Shown here: in pieces, positions 19,077-27,880 of the stretch
How the letters are laid out: each line of letters opens with the position of its first letter
How positions within the stretch are numbered: position 1 is the stretch's first letter
Made by a program: the position numbers and the translations under genes
From: Planomicrobium sp. Y74
GTDB taxonomy: Bacteria > Bacillota > Bacilli > Bacillales_A > Planococcaceae
Direction of reading: 5' to 3'
DNA length: 64,000 nucleotides
Assembly (NCBI RefSeq): GCF_003668635.1
Contig: NZ_RCWH01000007.1
Location: forward strand, 124,001 to 188,000
Notes under the pieces: model-generated
Databases searched by the model: none
What the model was told of the DNA's origin: nothing
What the model saw: only the letters and a program-made list of their open reading frames with translations

Positions 19077-19126
19077 AAAAGCCGCGTCCGAAATCCTTGC
19101 ATGTGGGATTCGGACGCGGCTTTTAA
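19077..19126. terminator. Strong bidirectional terminator
   Basis: Stem GCCGCGTCCG / CGGACGCGGC extended inside by AATCC/GGATT, with A-run before and TTTTAAT after. It follows the small gene at 19163-19327 on the minus strand. Confidence 0.88.
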
Positions 19127-19162
19127 TGTATTTATTTATATCTTATTACGCTTACCGTCAGC

Positions 19163-19327
19163 TTAATTAGCGGCTTCTTCTAGACCGCCAATCTGCAGAG
19201 CTTCAAGGCTCCCAGCAGTTTTCTCCAGTTTATATTGTTTATATCCATTAATATGTTCCACGTACATTTCCAAATATGTTTTAGTCAGGCCATCCATTTT
19301 TGTTTCTTCATTTGTGATAACAGTCAT
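19163..19327 (-). CDS. Small protein of 54 residues, unknown function
   Basis: Reads MTVITNEETK..., ending SLEALQIGGLEEAAN. Supported by AGGAGG placed 9 bp before the ATG and by a strong terminator just after the stop. It has an amphipathic, Tyr/Lys-rich middle (TYLEMYVEHINGYKQYKLEK) and a Gly-Gly near the end; no signal peptide or membrane helix. The gene upstream on the same strand (19497-19898) is also unknown, about 170 bp away. I do not recognise a family. A bacteriocin or RiPP precursor is possible but not shown: no processing or export genes are adjacent. Confidence 0.6.
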   Translation of the reverse strand: MTVITNEETKMDGLTKTYLEMYVEHINGYKQYKLEKTAGSLEALQIGGLEEAAN

Positions 19328-19496
19328 CCGATTCATCCTCCTAAGTATGGTTCATCATAATCATTTGGCATAAAGGCAGCAGTCCATGACTTTCAACGAG
19401 ACAGTGTTTCAGGTTCTTGCCATTCGAAATGCGATTTTAGCTGATGATTTTCCTACTTGTGAACTTCCAGTGAGTCCGGATCACTGCTCCTTCCTT

Positions 19497-19898
19497 CTAC
19501 CCCAGTTTGCGAAGCGCTGCACAAAGGCGTGCAGCAAAATCTTCATAAGGCTCCTGGGATTTTAAGCGAATGCAATAAATTCCATGTTCCTTTGACATGT
19601 GCTGCGAAAAACTGATAGGAAGTAAAATCGGGTGCCGGATGAGTGCCTGCGTAAAAACCGGCAGTTCTTTCGGAAGAAGAAAGATTTCAGCTTCGTTGAC
19701 AGCTTCCATGTCATCACGGAATATTTTCAAAGGCATTGCTAGTTCCAGTGACATTCTTGCCCGAGCGTGGGAACTCTTGTTTATTTTGATTAGCCGTTTC
19801 TTGTGAAGCCTCAAGAATTCAGTGTCCATTTCCACCTCGGTGCCCATAAATCCATTGACGTTCTCAGCCGTCAATGCCAGGGAATCCGTTCCTGCCAT
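19497..19898 (-). CDS. Hypothetical protein, 133 residues
   Basis: No family recognised. Start choice: ATG at 19898 follows GAAGGAGTGGGTGA; the frame extends to 20027 through an AT-rich, hydrophobic-coded stretch with no ribosome site. The product is soluble-looking, begins MAGTDSLALTAENVNG, has basic segments (RLHKKRLIKINKSSHARARM) and ends IYCIRLKSQEPYEDFAARLC. The 54-residue gene follows on the same strand, so the two may be expressed together. Confidence 0.6.
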   Translation of the reverse strand: MAGTDSLALTAENVNGFMGTEVEMDTEFLRLHKKRLIKINKSSHARARMSLELAMPLKIFRDDMEAVNEAEIFLLPKELPVFTQALIRHPILLPISFSQHMSKEHGIYCIRLKSQEPYEDFAARLCAALRKLG

Positions 19899-20429
19899 TT
19901 CACCCACTCCTTCTATTTTTTCTTTCTTCTCCAAAAAATGAAAAATAGCAATACACCCCTTAAAAGATAAACGATTAACAACAAAGAGCAAAAATGTATA
20001 AGATAAAAGCTCGTTTACCAATACCATTAACCTATATCACTAGCTAAAATATGTAAAGTAGCTATTAAAAATTCTTATAATTCAGAAATTAATTTGTTTT
20101 TCTTATATACTTTCGTCCTATAAAACATCCATAAAAACAACTGGCTAAAGACTGGTAAAACTATTTTTCCTCACTCTTTTTGCCTACTGAAAATCTTGCC
20201 TCCTTTTTTGAAACCTCTACAGCAGCATTAATTCCAAGTGAATGAATGGATATTCACTCTGATTAGCAATAATCCACTCAATGCCAGTTACTGGCTATCG
20301 CCGGAAATATATAAAGAGGATATCTTGTTAGAAAATAACTATGATATAATGTTTTTTCGAAAAAAATTTCGGGAGATTTCGGAAATATTAGCAATCAAAC
20401 CTTTAATTATGACAATTTACAATAAAGCA
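19899..20429. other. AT-rich intergenic region
   Basis: About 530 bp without a convincing gene. A 64-codon frame at 20238-20432 has no good ribosome site and runs into the hairpin repeat. Upstream signals for the gene at 19898 presumably lie in 19900-20050. Confidence 0.4.
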
Positions 20430-20488
20430 TAAAAATGCACGAAGAGTACCGTTCCATTCATAAGGTTCGGATTCTTCATGCATTTTTA
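20430..20488. repeat. Hairpin repeat, ATGCATGAAGA family (copy 2)
   Basis: AAAAATGCACGAAGA ... TCTTCATGCATTTTTATT around a 25-bp centre; near-perfect arms with A/T runs, so a likely bidirectional terminator. It follows the AgcS symporter gene. Confidence 0.8.
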
Positions 20489-20529
20489 TTGTATATATTC
20501 GATTTCGAACGGTTATTTCTAAGTCCTGC

Positions 20530-21921
20530 TTATTTCGCTTTTGCCACTTTTTTCGCTTTCATATCTTTCTTATAATACTTATCCGATGTAAAGAACTCCG
20601 TTTTCAGCTGTTTCACTTTTTTGCTCAACAGCAGAATCGCGATCAAGTTGGGAATAAGAATTGCTGCAAGCATGATGTCCAGGAAACCCCAAATCACTTC
20701 GGCTGCTCCGACCGCACCCAATATAACCGCCAGCACATAAACCATTTGGATTCCATAAGATGCTTTCAAACCGAACAGGAACTCGGCCTGTTTCGCTCCG
20801 TAAAAGATGACCACCAAAATAGTGGAAAACACGAAGAAAATAAGTGCAATCGTCACCAGGATGCCGCCGAATGTACCGAAATACGATTCAAACGCCAACG
20901 TCGTCAAAGCCGATGAATTTTCCATCGCCCCTTCTTCCATCCAGACGCCGGAAGACAAGACCACAAACGCAGTAGCCGTACAGACAATCAGCGTATCTAC
21001 CACCACTCCGATAACAGCCCAGAACCCTTGGCGCACAGGATGGTCCGTCGTCGCCGCTGCATGGGCAATCGGTGCAGTACCGAGTCCCGACTCGTTGGAA
21101 TAAAGGCCGCGGGCAAAGCCCCAGCGGATGACTTCCACAATCGCCGCTCCGGCAAAACCACCCATGACAGGAGCCGGAGAAAACGCATTGCTGAAAATCA
21201 GCATAAAGAATTCAGGCACAGCGCTGACATTCATCAATAGAATCACGAACGCCCCGCCGACATAAAACAAAGCCATGAACGGCACGAAGATTTCAGTAAC
21301 CTTCCCGATCCGTTTGATGCCGCCGAAGACGACAATAGATACCAGGATCGCACTCGCAATCCCCGTCCAAAGCGGCGGAATATTAAACGACGCTTCCACC
21401 GTATTGGCCACCGAATTCCCCTGCACCATGATGCTCGGGATCAGTTCGATCATCAATGCGAATGAAAACCAGACACCCAGCCATTTCATTCCCAAGCCCT
21501 TCGTCATATAGTACATCGGGCCGCCGACATACTCCCCTTTTTCATTGATTTCACGGTACTCGACCGCCAGTACGCTCTCCGAAAACTTCAAAGCCATACC
21601 GATCAATGCAATAACCCACATCCAGAAAACCGCACCGGGACCACCAAACATGATAGCCGCCGGCACGCCGACAATATTCGCCGCTCCGATTGTCGATGAC
21701 AAAGCGGAAGTCAGCGCCTGAAGCGGAGTGACCGTCCCTTCGCCTTTCGGCTTCTTGAAAATGCTGCCGAATGTTTGTCCTACTATGTATCCAAAATAAC
21801 GAAATTGAAAAAACCCTAATTTAAAAGTCATGTAGAGACCCGACGCCAATAACATAGTAATGAGCGGAATCCCCCACAACCATGCTGAAAAATCAGCAAT
21901 GCCCTGCAAAAATCGATCCAA
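20530..21921 (-). CDS. Alanine/glycine:cation symporter, AgcS family
   Basis: Sodium- or proton-coupled uptake of alanine or glycine. Seen: 463 residues, about 11 helices, GFFQFRYFGY, PLQALTSALSSTIGAANIVGV (the amino-acid and sodium site), GGPMYYM, RWGFARGLYSNESGLGTAPIAHAAA (family signature) and a lysine-rich tail. Start is TTG at 21921 with GAGGAGG 7 bp upstream; the family N-terminus fits. It resembles B. subtilis AlsT in size. A terminator-capable repeat follows at 20430. Confidence 0.94.
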   Translation of the reverse strand: MDRFLQGIADFSAWLWGIPLITMLLASGLYMTFKLGFFQFRYFGYIVGQTFGSIFKKPKGEGTVTPLQALTSALSSTIGAANIVGVPAAIMFGGPGAVFWMWVIALIGMALKFSESVLAVEYREINEKGEYVGGPMYYMTKGLGMKWLGVWFSFALMIELIPSIMVQGNSVANTVEASFNIPPLWTGIASAILVSIVVFGGIKRIGKVTEIFVPFMALFYVGGAFVILLMNVSAVPEFFMLIFSNAFSPAPVMGGFAGAAIVEVIRWGFARGLYSNESGLGTAPIAHAAATTDHPVRQGFWAVIGVVVDTLIVCTATAFVVLSSGVWMEEGAMENSSALTTLAFESYFGTFGGILVTIALIFFVFSTILVVIFYGAKQAEFLFGLKASYGIQMVYVLAVILGAVGAAEVIWGFLDIMLAAILIPNLIAILLLSKKVKQLKTEFFTSDKYYKKDMKAKKVAKAK

Positions 21922-22080
21922 AATATTTCCTCCTCAATATGTACGATAAGAAATTCTTCCCTTGGCGAAGGGGCATTAAACAATAAATGGTATTTCTAAT
22001 CGAAAAATGTTAAAAAGTCGCAGAGTGGTAACAGCCAACCGCGTAAATATGACTAGCTGCTTACCACTTGCAAATAAATA

Positions 22081-22112
22081 AAAAAAGCCAGTCAGATAGC
22101 GACTGGCCTTTT
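22081..22112. terminator. Terminator-like hairpin
   Basis: Stem GCCAGTC / GACTGGC with AAAAAA before and CCTTTTCC after, in the gap upstream of the AgcS gene. No gene was seen that it would obviously serve. Confidence 0.6.
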
Positions 22113-22139
22113 CCTGTTAATCATTTTTTGTTCTTTTTC

Positions 22140-22376
22140 GCTTTTCGTCTGCGAAAAGCATCATTATAAGGTTTTGATTTTGTTAGTTGCAGAAAAAAGG
22201 GTTGATATCGGCTTTTTCAGCTGCTTTTTCTCTTCCTCTTGTCTTTGAATTGGCGGATATCAACGTTCAGGAGATTATATCTTCGTTCAGCAGATTATAT
22301 CAACGCTCAGGAAATTATATCTCCGTTCAGCGATTTATATCTACGTTCGGGAGATTTTATCAACGTTCGCCATAAC
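22140..22376. repeat. Hairpin plus 20-bp tandem array (array A, 6 units)
   Basis: Begins with the hairpin GCTTTTCGTCTGCGAAAAGC (22140-22159). After about 97 bp come six directly adjacent 20-bp units (22257-22376) of the type ATATCAACGTTCAGGAGATT, variants in the second block (CAACG, CTTCG, CTCCG, CTACG) and in the last six bases. The final unit ends CGTTCGCCATAAC, the usual closing form. There are no spacers between units, and 20 bp is not a codon multiple. The rest of the gap, up to the ggt promoter, is AT-rich and shows no gene. Confidence 0.92.
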
Positions 22377-22677
22377 TGGCGTTAAGCTCACCTCAACACC
22401 TAATACAGCAAGCAAAAATCGAGATTGTTTCTGCCTTATTCAAGTAATTACACCCCTTAACAATAAAATCCACTATTAATCATCGGTGAAATTCAAACAG
22501 CATAATCTACAAAAGATACATTTTTAGAACAGACAGTAACTTGATTCTTTAAGCCCAATATTTTACAAGTCTGCTAGTCTTAACTATTCATTTTTCAGAA
22601 TAGTTAGTTTTATGATTGCTTAATACCTAATTTTTACTTATTTTTAAAGAAGAACCTAAATTTAAAGGAGGAAATCA

Positions 22678-24486
22678 ATGAAGACTTTTCTCAGATCGAC
22701 CGGTTTCTTGTTGCTCATTACTGTTTTAGTCATTGGAATGTTTACACCAACAGGACTCGCAAAAAACAAAGCTATCGATTACGACAGCTACGATGAAGTC
22801 GCTATTGCGCAAGATGGGATGGTCGCGACCGCCCATCCGCTGGCTTCTGAAATCGGCGCTGAAGTTCTGGAGAAAGGCGGCAATGCGATGGATGCCGCGA
22901 TTGCCATCCAGTTTGCTTTAACGGTCACTGAACCGATGATGTCTGGTATCGGTGGCGGTGGATTCATGATGGTATATGACGCTGAAACTGGTGAAACCCA
23001 AATCGTCAACAGCCGCGAACGTGCTCCTGCTGGCGCAACACCTGATATGTTCCTGGACGAAAATGGAAAACCGATTCCTTTCGGTGAACGCTCTACCGGC
23101 GGAACTGCTGTAGGTGTCCCCGGAACAGTAAAAGGACTTGAAGAAGCACACGAACGTTGGGGGACCAAACCTTTCCAACAGTTGATCAATCCAGCCATCA
23201 AACTCGCACATAAAGGATTCCCGATCGACTCGGTACTCGCCGATGCAATTGAAAGCAATTCAGGCAAGCTAAGCCGCAGTGCTGCTGCAGAAGTATTCCT
23301 GCCAGATGGGCAGCCGCTGGATGAAGGCGACTGGCTTGTTCAAAAAGATTTGGCAAAAACCCTGAAACTTATCCGCTCACACGGGGCTGATGCTTTCTAT
23401 GAAGGCGAAATCGCTGACGCTTTGGCTGAAACCGTACAGGACTTTGGCGGTTCCATGACTGCAGACGACTTGTCTGATTATGAACTGTCAATTGATGAAC
23501 CGATCTGGGGCGAATTCCAGGGCTATGATATCGCTTCAATGCCTCCTCCAAGCTCAGGCGGCGTCTTCTTACTGCAAATGCTTGGTATTTTGGACGGCTT
23601 CGACCTTTCCCAATATGACGTTAGATCATGGGAGAAATATCATTTATTAGCTGAAACCATGCACCTCGCTTACGCAGACCGTGCCGCTTACGCCGGTGAC
23701 CCTGATTTTGTCGACGTGCCGCTCAACGGTTTATTGCATCCCGACTACATCGCGGAACGCCGCGCTTTGATTGATCTGAATTCAGTCAATGAAAACCCGA
23801 CAGCCGGTGACCCGTGGCAATACGAAAATGGCGCGCCTAATTATGAAGCAACCGAACAGCCGGACCAAAATCAGTACGGTGAAACTACCCACTTTACGGT
23901 AGCTGACCGCTGGGGCAACGTCGTTTCCTACACAACAACGATTGAGCAAGTGTTCGGCACAGGCATCATGGTTCCCGAATACGGCTTTATGCTCAATAAC
24001 GAATTGACCGATTTTGACGCAGTGCCCGGCGGCGCCAATGAAGTGCAGCCTTTCAAACGGCCGCTCAGCTCAATGACGCCAACGATTGTCTTTGATGGAG
24101 ACGAACCGGTGTTAACCGTCGGATCACCAGGCGGACCGACCATTATCACATCCGTGCTGCAGACAATCCTCCATGCAATCGAATACGACATGGAGCTAAA
24201 AGCCGCGGTGGAAGAACCGCGTATTTACACAAATAACCTCAATTCCTACCGTTACGAAACCGGCATTTCAGCCGAAGTTTTAGAACAATTAAACAGCATG
24301 GGACATTCATTCGGTGCTTCTCCAACCGTCATCGGAAATGTCCAGAGCATCCAAATCGATCCGGAAACCGGTGAATTCAAAGGTGTCGCTGACTCCAGCC
24401 GAAACGGAGCAGCCATCGGAATTGATCTGAAGAAAGGGAAAGATAATGGAAAGGGTAAAGGAAAAGGTAAAGGTAAAGGAAATTAA
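22678..24486 (+). CDS. ggt: Gamma-glutamyltransferase, secreted
   Basis: Transfers or hydrolyses gamma-glutamyl groups (glutathione, poly-gamma-glutamate). Seen: 602 residues; signal peptide (about 1-28, ending GLAKN); GMVATAHPLASEIGAEVLEKGGNAMDAAIA split over the N-terminal motif; GGGGFMMVYD; autoprocessing site with catalytic Thr at about residue 403 in GETTHFTV; and SSMTPT and GSPGGPTI in the small subunit. The C-terminus ends in a lysine-glycine run (KGKGKGKG), unusual and perhaps a wall- or polyanion-binding tail. AAAGGAGG precedes the ATG; a terminator follows at 24499. Confidence 0.96.
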   Translation: MKTFLRSTGFLLLITVLVIGMFTPTGLAKNKAIDYDSYDEVAIAQDGMVATAHPLASEIGAEVLEKGGNAMDAAIAIQFALTVTEPMMSGIGGGGFMMVYDAETGETQIVNSRERAPAGATPDMFLDENGKPIPFGERSTGGTAVGVPGTVKGLEEAHERWGTKPFQQLINPAIKLAHKGFPIDSVLADAIESNSGKLSRSAAAEVFLPDGQPLDEGDWLVQKDLAKTLKLIRSHGADAFYEGEIADALAETVQDFGGSMTADDLSDYELSIDEPIWGEFQGYDIASMPPPSSGGVFLLQMLGILDGFDLSQYDVRSWEKYHLLAETMHLAYADRAAYAGDPDFVDVPLNGLLHPDYIAERRALIDLNSVNENPTAGDPWQYENGAPNYEATEQPDQNQYGETTHFTVADRWGNVVSYTTTIEQVFGTGIMVPEYGFMLNNELTDFDAVPGGANEVQPFKRPLSSMTPTIVFDGDEPVLTVGSPGGPTIITSVLQTILHAIEYDMELKAAVEEPRIYTNNLNSYRYETGISAEVLEQLNSMGHSFGASPTVIGNVQSIQIDPETGEFKGVADSSRNGAAIGIDLKKGKDNGKGKGKGKGKGN

Positions 24487-24498
24487 ATAGACACGTAG

Positions 24499-24535
24499 AA
24501 AAGGCCCGTCATTCAGCGACGGGCCTTTTGTTTTT
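24499..24535 (+). terminator. Terminator after ggt
   Basis: AAAGGCCCGTC / GACGGGCCTTT stem followed by TGTTTTTG. Confidence 0.88.
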
Positions 24536-24545
24536 GTTCTTTTTC

Positions 24546-24751
24546 GCTTTTCGCTGGCGAAAAGCATGCATTATTGGTTTTGATCTTAATAATTGAAGAA
24601 AAGTGGACTGTTATAGGTTGATAATAGGTTTTCAGCTGAATTATCTTATGTTTGTGTGGGGGTTTTGGCGGATATCTACGTTCAGGAAATTATATCAACG
24701 CTCAGCGATTTATATCTACGTTCAGGAGTTTATATCAACGTTCGCCAGTTC
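24546..24751. repeat. Hairpin plus 20-bp tandem array (array B, 4 units)
   Basis: Hairpin GCTTTTCGCTGGCGAAAAGC (24546-24565), about 106 bp of linker sharing TTTTGATCTTAAT and TTGAAGAA with the other copies, then four 20-bp units (24672-24751), the last ending CGTTCGCCAGTTC. It lies between ggt and the convergent C45 gene, outside their terminators. Confidence 0.92.
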
Positions 24752-24780
24752 CCCACCTTTTTTCTCTCCCATTTCATTCT

Positions 24781-24812
24781 AAATAAAGACCCGTCTTTTA
24801 CGACGGGTCTTC
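24781..24812 (-). terminator. Terminator of the C45-family gene
   Basis: On the minus strand AGACCCGTC / GACGGGTCT, then TTTATTTAG. Confidence 0.8.
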
Positions 24813-24870
24813 CCTTATACAACCATTCCTAACTAAAAATCTTTCACCGCTTCAAACTCCACCAATCACG

Positions 24871-25944
24871 CTATCCCCTCGAAACAACCTTCCCATAAAG
24901 CCGATCAAGATGCCCAAACCCGATATCCGTATCCACTTCCCCGTAAACTTTCTCTACATTCAAATCTTCACCCTGCAGCCAACTGTCAAAATCAAACACC
25001 ACCGGCTCTTTATCTCCACCAAGCGCAAACCATGCCTGCCCCTTCTCCGGCACATAAGCAGAAGTATGAATCGTCCCCGCCCAGCTCTTATACTGCTTGG
25101 CGAAAACTCCCTCATCGCTATCATTCAACAATCGGAAAGCCCGACCAACATCCGCCGTCTCTTCAGGCCGACCAGTCATCGCCTCCAGCCTCTCATAAGA
25201 ATCCTTCAAATAATTACGATTCTCCGCCTGCTGAATCTCAAAATGATTCGTGCAGACATTCGCCGACCGCACATTGACAGCACGCGGACTCGCCTCTACA
25301 ATGGCACTCTCCCCCGACCGGTCCTTCATTACATAACTGAACGAACCGCGATGCGGAATTTCTTTCAACAGCGCTACCGCTTCACCCACATCCGCACACG
25401 TCTCCAAAATAATCCGGCCGATGGTATAACAAACGAACCCATCCCCCGGCTTTTTGCGGTGCGTGAAATTATAGCCCATCGCCAGCCCTTTCTCGTTCAT
25501 GCCGTCCATTCTGCCGGTAATCCGCTGCGCCGGTCCGATGGTCGCATAGCCATGACCATCCGTCGGCTGAAATAAAACATAGCGCCCTTCGTAAGTCTGC
25601 GGATGAAAATCATAATTGCGCACCAAGAAATCATCACCGACCACAATGGAACACCCTGATGGCAAGGCGTCAATCCGGTAACCGCCGTAATCGCGCAGCA
25701 CCTCTTCCATCGGCAGCTCCAAACTTTCCTGCATACCCATCAACTCATCCCAGACGCCAGGCGCGAATTGCCGAAAAGCATTCATGGTTTCATTCACATC
25801 AATTTCAAATCGCGGCCGTTTCGCCGTCCATTGGTTCCTTCTATTATCCAGAGTGATTGAATCCTTTAAATATTGTCCATGCAAATACCCCAAATCGTAA
25901 TGGCTGCCCCGGAACTGCACAATATCGCTATGTATCTTCTTCAT
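24871..25944 (-). CDS. C45-family autoproteolytic acyltransferase/amidohydrolase
   Basis: Ntn-hydrolase related to acyl-CoA:6-aminopenicillanate acyltransferase and bile/penicillin acid amidases. Seen: about 357 residues; N-terminal pro-segment with FRGSHYDLGYLHGQYLK; the nucleophile in LPSGCSIVV (Cys about 98), which becomes the new N-terminus after self-cleavage; FLVRNYDFHP (Arg and Asp-Phe near the active site); and RGSFSYVMKDRSGESAIVEASP. Start: ATG at 25944 after GAGGTGG; a GTG three codons earlier is also in frame. The natural substrate cannot be read from sequence; stands alone. Confidence 0.85.
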   Translation of the reverse strand: MKKIHSDIVQFRGSHYDLGYLHGQYLKDSITLDNRRNQWTAKRPRFEIDVNETMNAFRQFAPGVWDELMGMQESLELPMEEVLRDYGGYRIDALPSGCSIVVGDDFLVRNYDFHPQTYEGRYVLFQPTDGHGYATIGPAQRITGRMDGMNEKGLAMGYNFTHRKKPGDGFVCYTIGRIILETCADVGEAVALLKEIPHRGSFSYVMKDRSGESAIVEASPRAVNVRSANVCTNHFEIQQAENRNYLKDSYERLEAMTGRPEETADVGRAFRLLNDSDEGVFAKQYKSWAGTIHTSAYVPEKGQAWFALGGDKEPVVFDFDSWLQGEDLNVEKVYGEVDTDIGFGHLDRLYGKVVSRG

Positions 25945-26184
25945 CGTCTCCACCTCATCGCCTCTTTTTTTACTCCAATCATCATATCAATTTCCTGAAC
26001 CGGAAGGATAGAATTCTGTTTCACTACAAATTAAATACAATATGAAGGGGGATGAAAATGAAGAGGGAAAGGCCATCAGACTTTGCTGTATTTGTAAAAG
26101 GCGTCTAATGCCTCAATACTTCAAGGCTGGAAATTTCCGTGAAAATAAAAAAGCACTCCCTATAGGAGTTGCTTCGCTTCGTTA

Positions 26185-26322
26185 TTACTTTTCATCCGCT
26201 TCTTCCATAAATTCATTTTCCTCAGCCGCGACTTCTTTTAATATTTTCGCAAACTCTTCCTGGTTCTTACAGAGAATCACCTGTTGTTCTTCCATGGCTT
26301 TCGCCTGAATAGTTTTACTCAT
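26185..26322 (-). CDS. Small acidic protein of 45 residues, unknown function
   Basis: Reads MSKTIQAKAMEEQQVILCKN and then a Glu-rich helix ending EEADEK. GGAGGTG lies 5 bp before the ATG, and the stop is doubled (TAA TAA). Predicted soluble and mostly helical; one cysteine. No family recognised. It is alone on the minus strand, 307 bp upstream of nothing coding; a plus-strand frame that covers it (26042-26308) is judged a shadow. Confidence 0.6.
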   Translation of the reverse strand: MSKTIQAKAMEEQQVILCKNQEEFAKILKEVAAEENEFMEEADEK

Positions 26323-26437
26323 TTTTTCACCTCCAAAATGAAATTCATCTTATAACTTGAATTAGCATCAGCTATTTCTATCGTCATTATTCCCTTCTTG
26401 CCCCGCTATAAACATCCGGCATACCATTCCTCATAAT

Positions 26438-26487
26438 AAAAAATGCATGAAGACTCCATAAAATGGAGTTCTTCACGCACTCTACAC
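26438..26487. repeat. Hairpin repeat, ATGCATGAAGA family (copy 3)
   Basis: AATGCATGAAGA-CTCCAT-AAA-ATGGAG-TTCTTCACGCA: the most compact member, a long stem with a three-base loop. It directly follows the threonine aldolase gene on the minus strand and should terminate it. Confidence 0.85.
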
Positions 26488-26493
26488 GAAACA

Positions 26494-27522
26494 TTAAGAA
26501 AAGCTCTTCCGGACATCCCCAAGCAAACTCTCCACATCTTCCTTTGAAGTATCGAAAGAAGTCACAAGCCGAATCTCGTTTTCCTCTTCATTCCATACCG
26601 CAAAAGAATGCTTCTCTTGAAGCCGTTCGATCTGTTCTTTTGGCAATGATGCGAAGACAGCATTTGACTCGACGGGTTGAGTCAGTGAAATCCCCTCAAA
26701 TTCCATCAAACCCTCTGCAAGCAGTCCAGCCATCCCATTGGCATGCCGGGCATTGTCCAGCCACAGATCATCCGTCAATAACCGCTCGAACTGAGCAGCG
26801 AGAAACCTCATTTTAGAGCCCAGCTGCATCCCTTGTTTACGGATGTATTTAAGCTCAGACGCCAATTCTTTATTGAAGCAAACGACCGCTTCGCCCATCA
26901 TCAAGCCATTTTTAGTTCCGCCGAACGCCAGCATATCGATACCGGCATCCACTGTCATTTCAGCCAGACTGCAACCCAGATGGGCTGCCGCATTACTCAG
27001 CCTCGCACCATCCATATGTACATAAAGTCCATTGGCATGTGCATAAGAAGTGATTTCTTTTATTTCTTCAATCGTATAAACAGTTCCAAGTTCCGTACAT
27101 TGCGAAATGGAAACAGCTTTCGGCTGGCTTCGCTGCTGATTGCCGATATTGTGCAAATGCTGCTCGATTCCACTGACCGTCAGTTTGCCATCCGCTGATG
27201 GGACAGTCAGCAATTTGCCGCCGATGACCCCTTCTGCTGCACCACCTTCATCGGAGTTGATGTGGGCGCCGTCCGTACAGATGATGGCCTGGTGTGAACG
27301 CACCATCGCTTTCAGTCCCGTCACATTCGCGCCGGTTCCATTAAAAACAAATTCGACTTCGCTCTCTCCCCCAAAATGTTCCTTGAACTTTTTGATTGCT
27401 GCAGCCGTGTGAAGATCACTTCCGTAGGCAGGAACATGCCCGTCATTCGCCTGTACAATCGCTTCCATAATGGCCGGGTGGATTCCTGAATTATTATCGC
27501 TTGCAAACATTTTCTTTGTCAT
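26494..27522 (-). CDS. Low-specificity L-threonine aldolase family protein
   Basis: PLP enzyme cleaving threonine (or allo-threonine) to glycine and acetaldehyde. Seen: 342 residues; FASDNNSGIHPAIMEAI at the N-terminus; GTGANVTGLKA; HMDGARLSNAAAHLG (PLP Asp); and the Schiff-base lysine in LAFGGTKNGLMMGEAV. GAAAGGAGG precedes the ATG. Same strand as the CAP remnant upstream but separated by 120 bp. Confidence 0.93.
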   Translation of the reverse strand: MTKKMFASDNNSGIHPAIMEAIVQANDGHVPAYGSDLHTAAAIKKFKEHFGGESEVEFVFNGTGANVTGLKAMVRSHQAIICTDGAHINSDEGGAAEGVIGGKLLTVPSADGKLTVSGIEQHLHNIGNQQRSQPKAVSISQCTELGTVYTIEEIKEITSYAHANGLYVHMDGARLSNAAAHLGCSLAEMTVDAGIDMLAFGGTKNGLMMGEAVVCFNKELASELKYIRKQGMQLGSKMRFLAAQFERLLTDDLWLDNARHANGMAGLLAEGLMEFEGISLTQPVESNAVFASLPKEQIERLQEKHSFAVWNEEENEIRLVTSFDTSKEDVESLLGDVRKSFS

Positions 27523-27606
27523 TGCGTTCGCCTCCTTTCTCTATTTTAAAGCAGATTTTCGGATTGGAACAGCCTCCTGCAGATACAGAATCATTTACGA
27601 CAATAA

Positions 27607-27636
27607 AGAAAAACCACCCCATCCCTGAAGTGGTCT
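27607..27636 (-). terminator. Weak terminator after the CAP remnant
   Basis: On the minus strand ACCAC...GTGGT stem followed by TTTTTCTTTATTG. Confidence 0.5.
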
Positions 27637-27642
27637 TCCTCC

Positions 27643-27880
27643 CTACTGCCGTTTAAACAGCTGCGTATGGTAAACCCCGTACGAGCCGCCTTTATAAATG
27701 CCAACACCTAAATGTGTATAATCCTTGTTCAAGATATTCGCCTTATGGCCCGGACTGTTCATCCACGATGACATTACACTTTCAGCTCTTCGCTGTCCCG
27801 CAGCGATATTCTCACCTGCCGCAGTATAGGAAATGTCCCTCGCTTTGAGCAAATCAAACGGGCTGCCGTATGCCGGTTCC
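27643..27880 (-). pseudogene. C-terminal fragment of a CAP/SCP-domain protein
   Basis: The preserved part reads AYGSPFDLLKARDISY, then AGENIAAGQ, SWMNSPGHKANIL (the CAP signature) and GVGIYKGGSYGVYHTQLF, about 75 residues. The first half of the CAP domain and the signal or LysM region are missing: homology stops at about 27880, where plus-strand MMPL sequence begins. The longest ATG/TTG-started frame (27643-27852) has no ribosome site, so it is most likely dead. Confidence 0.85.

Noticed and set aside
20238-20432. 64-codon frame before the AgcS terminator
   Set aside because: No ribosome site, AT-rich random composition, and it runs into a hairpin repeat.
22187-22375. Small proteins translated from the 20-bp arrays (also 28904-29134 and 31609-31806)
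   Set aside because: The repeat length is not a codon multiple, frames differ among arrays and no ribosome site is present.
26042-26308. 88-codon plus-strand frame
   Set aside because: Its second half is antisense to the better-supported 45-residue gene, and composition is not protein-like.
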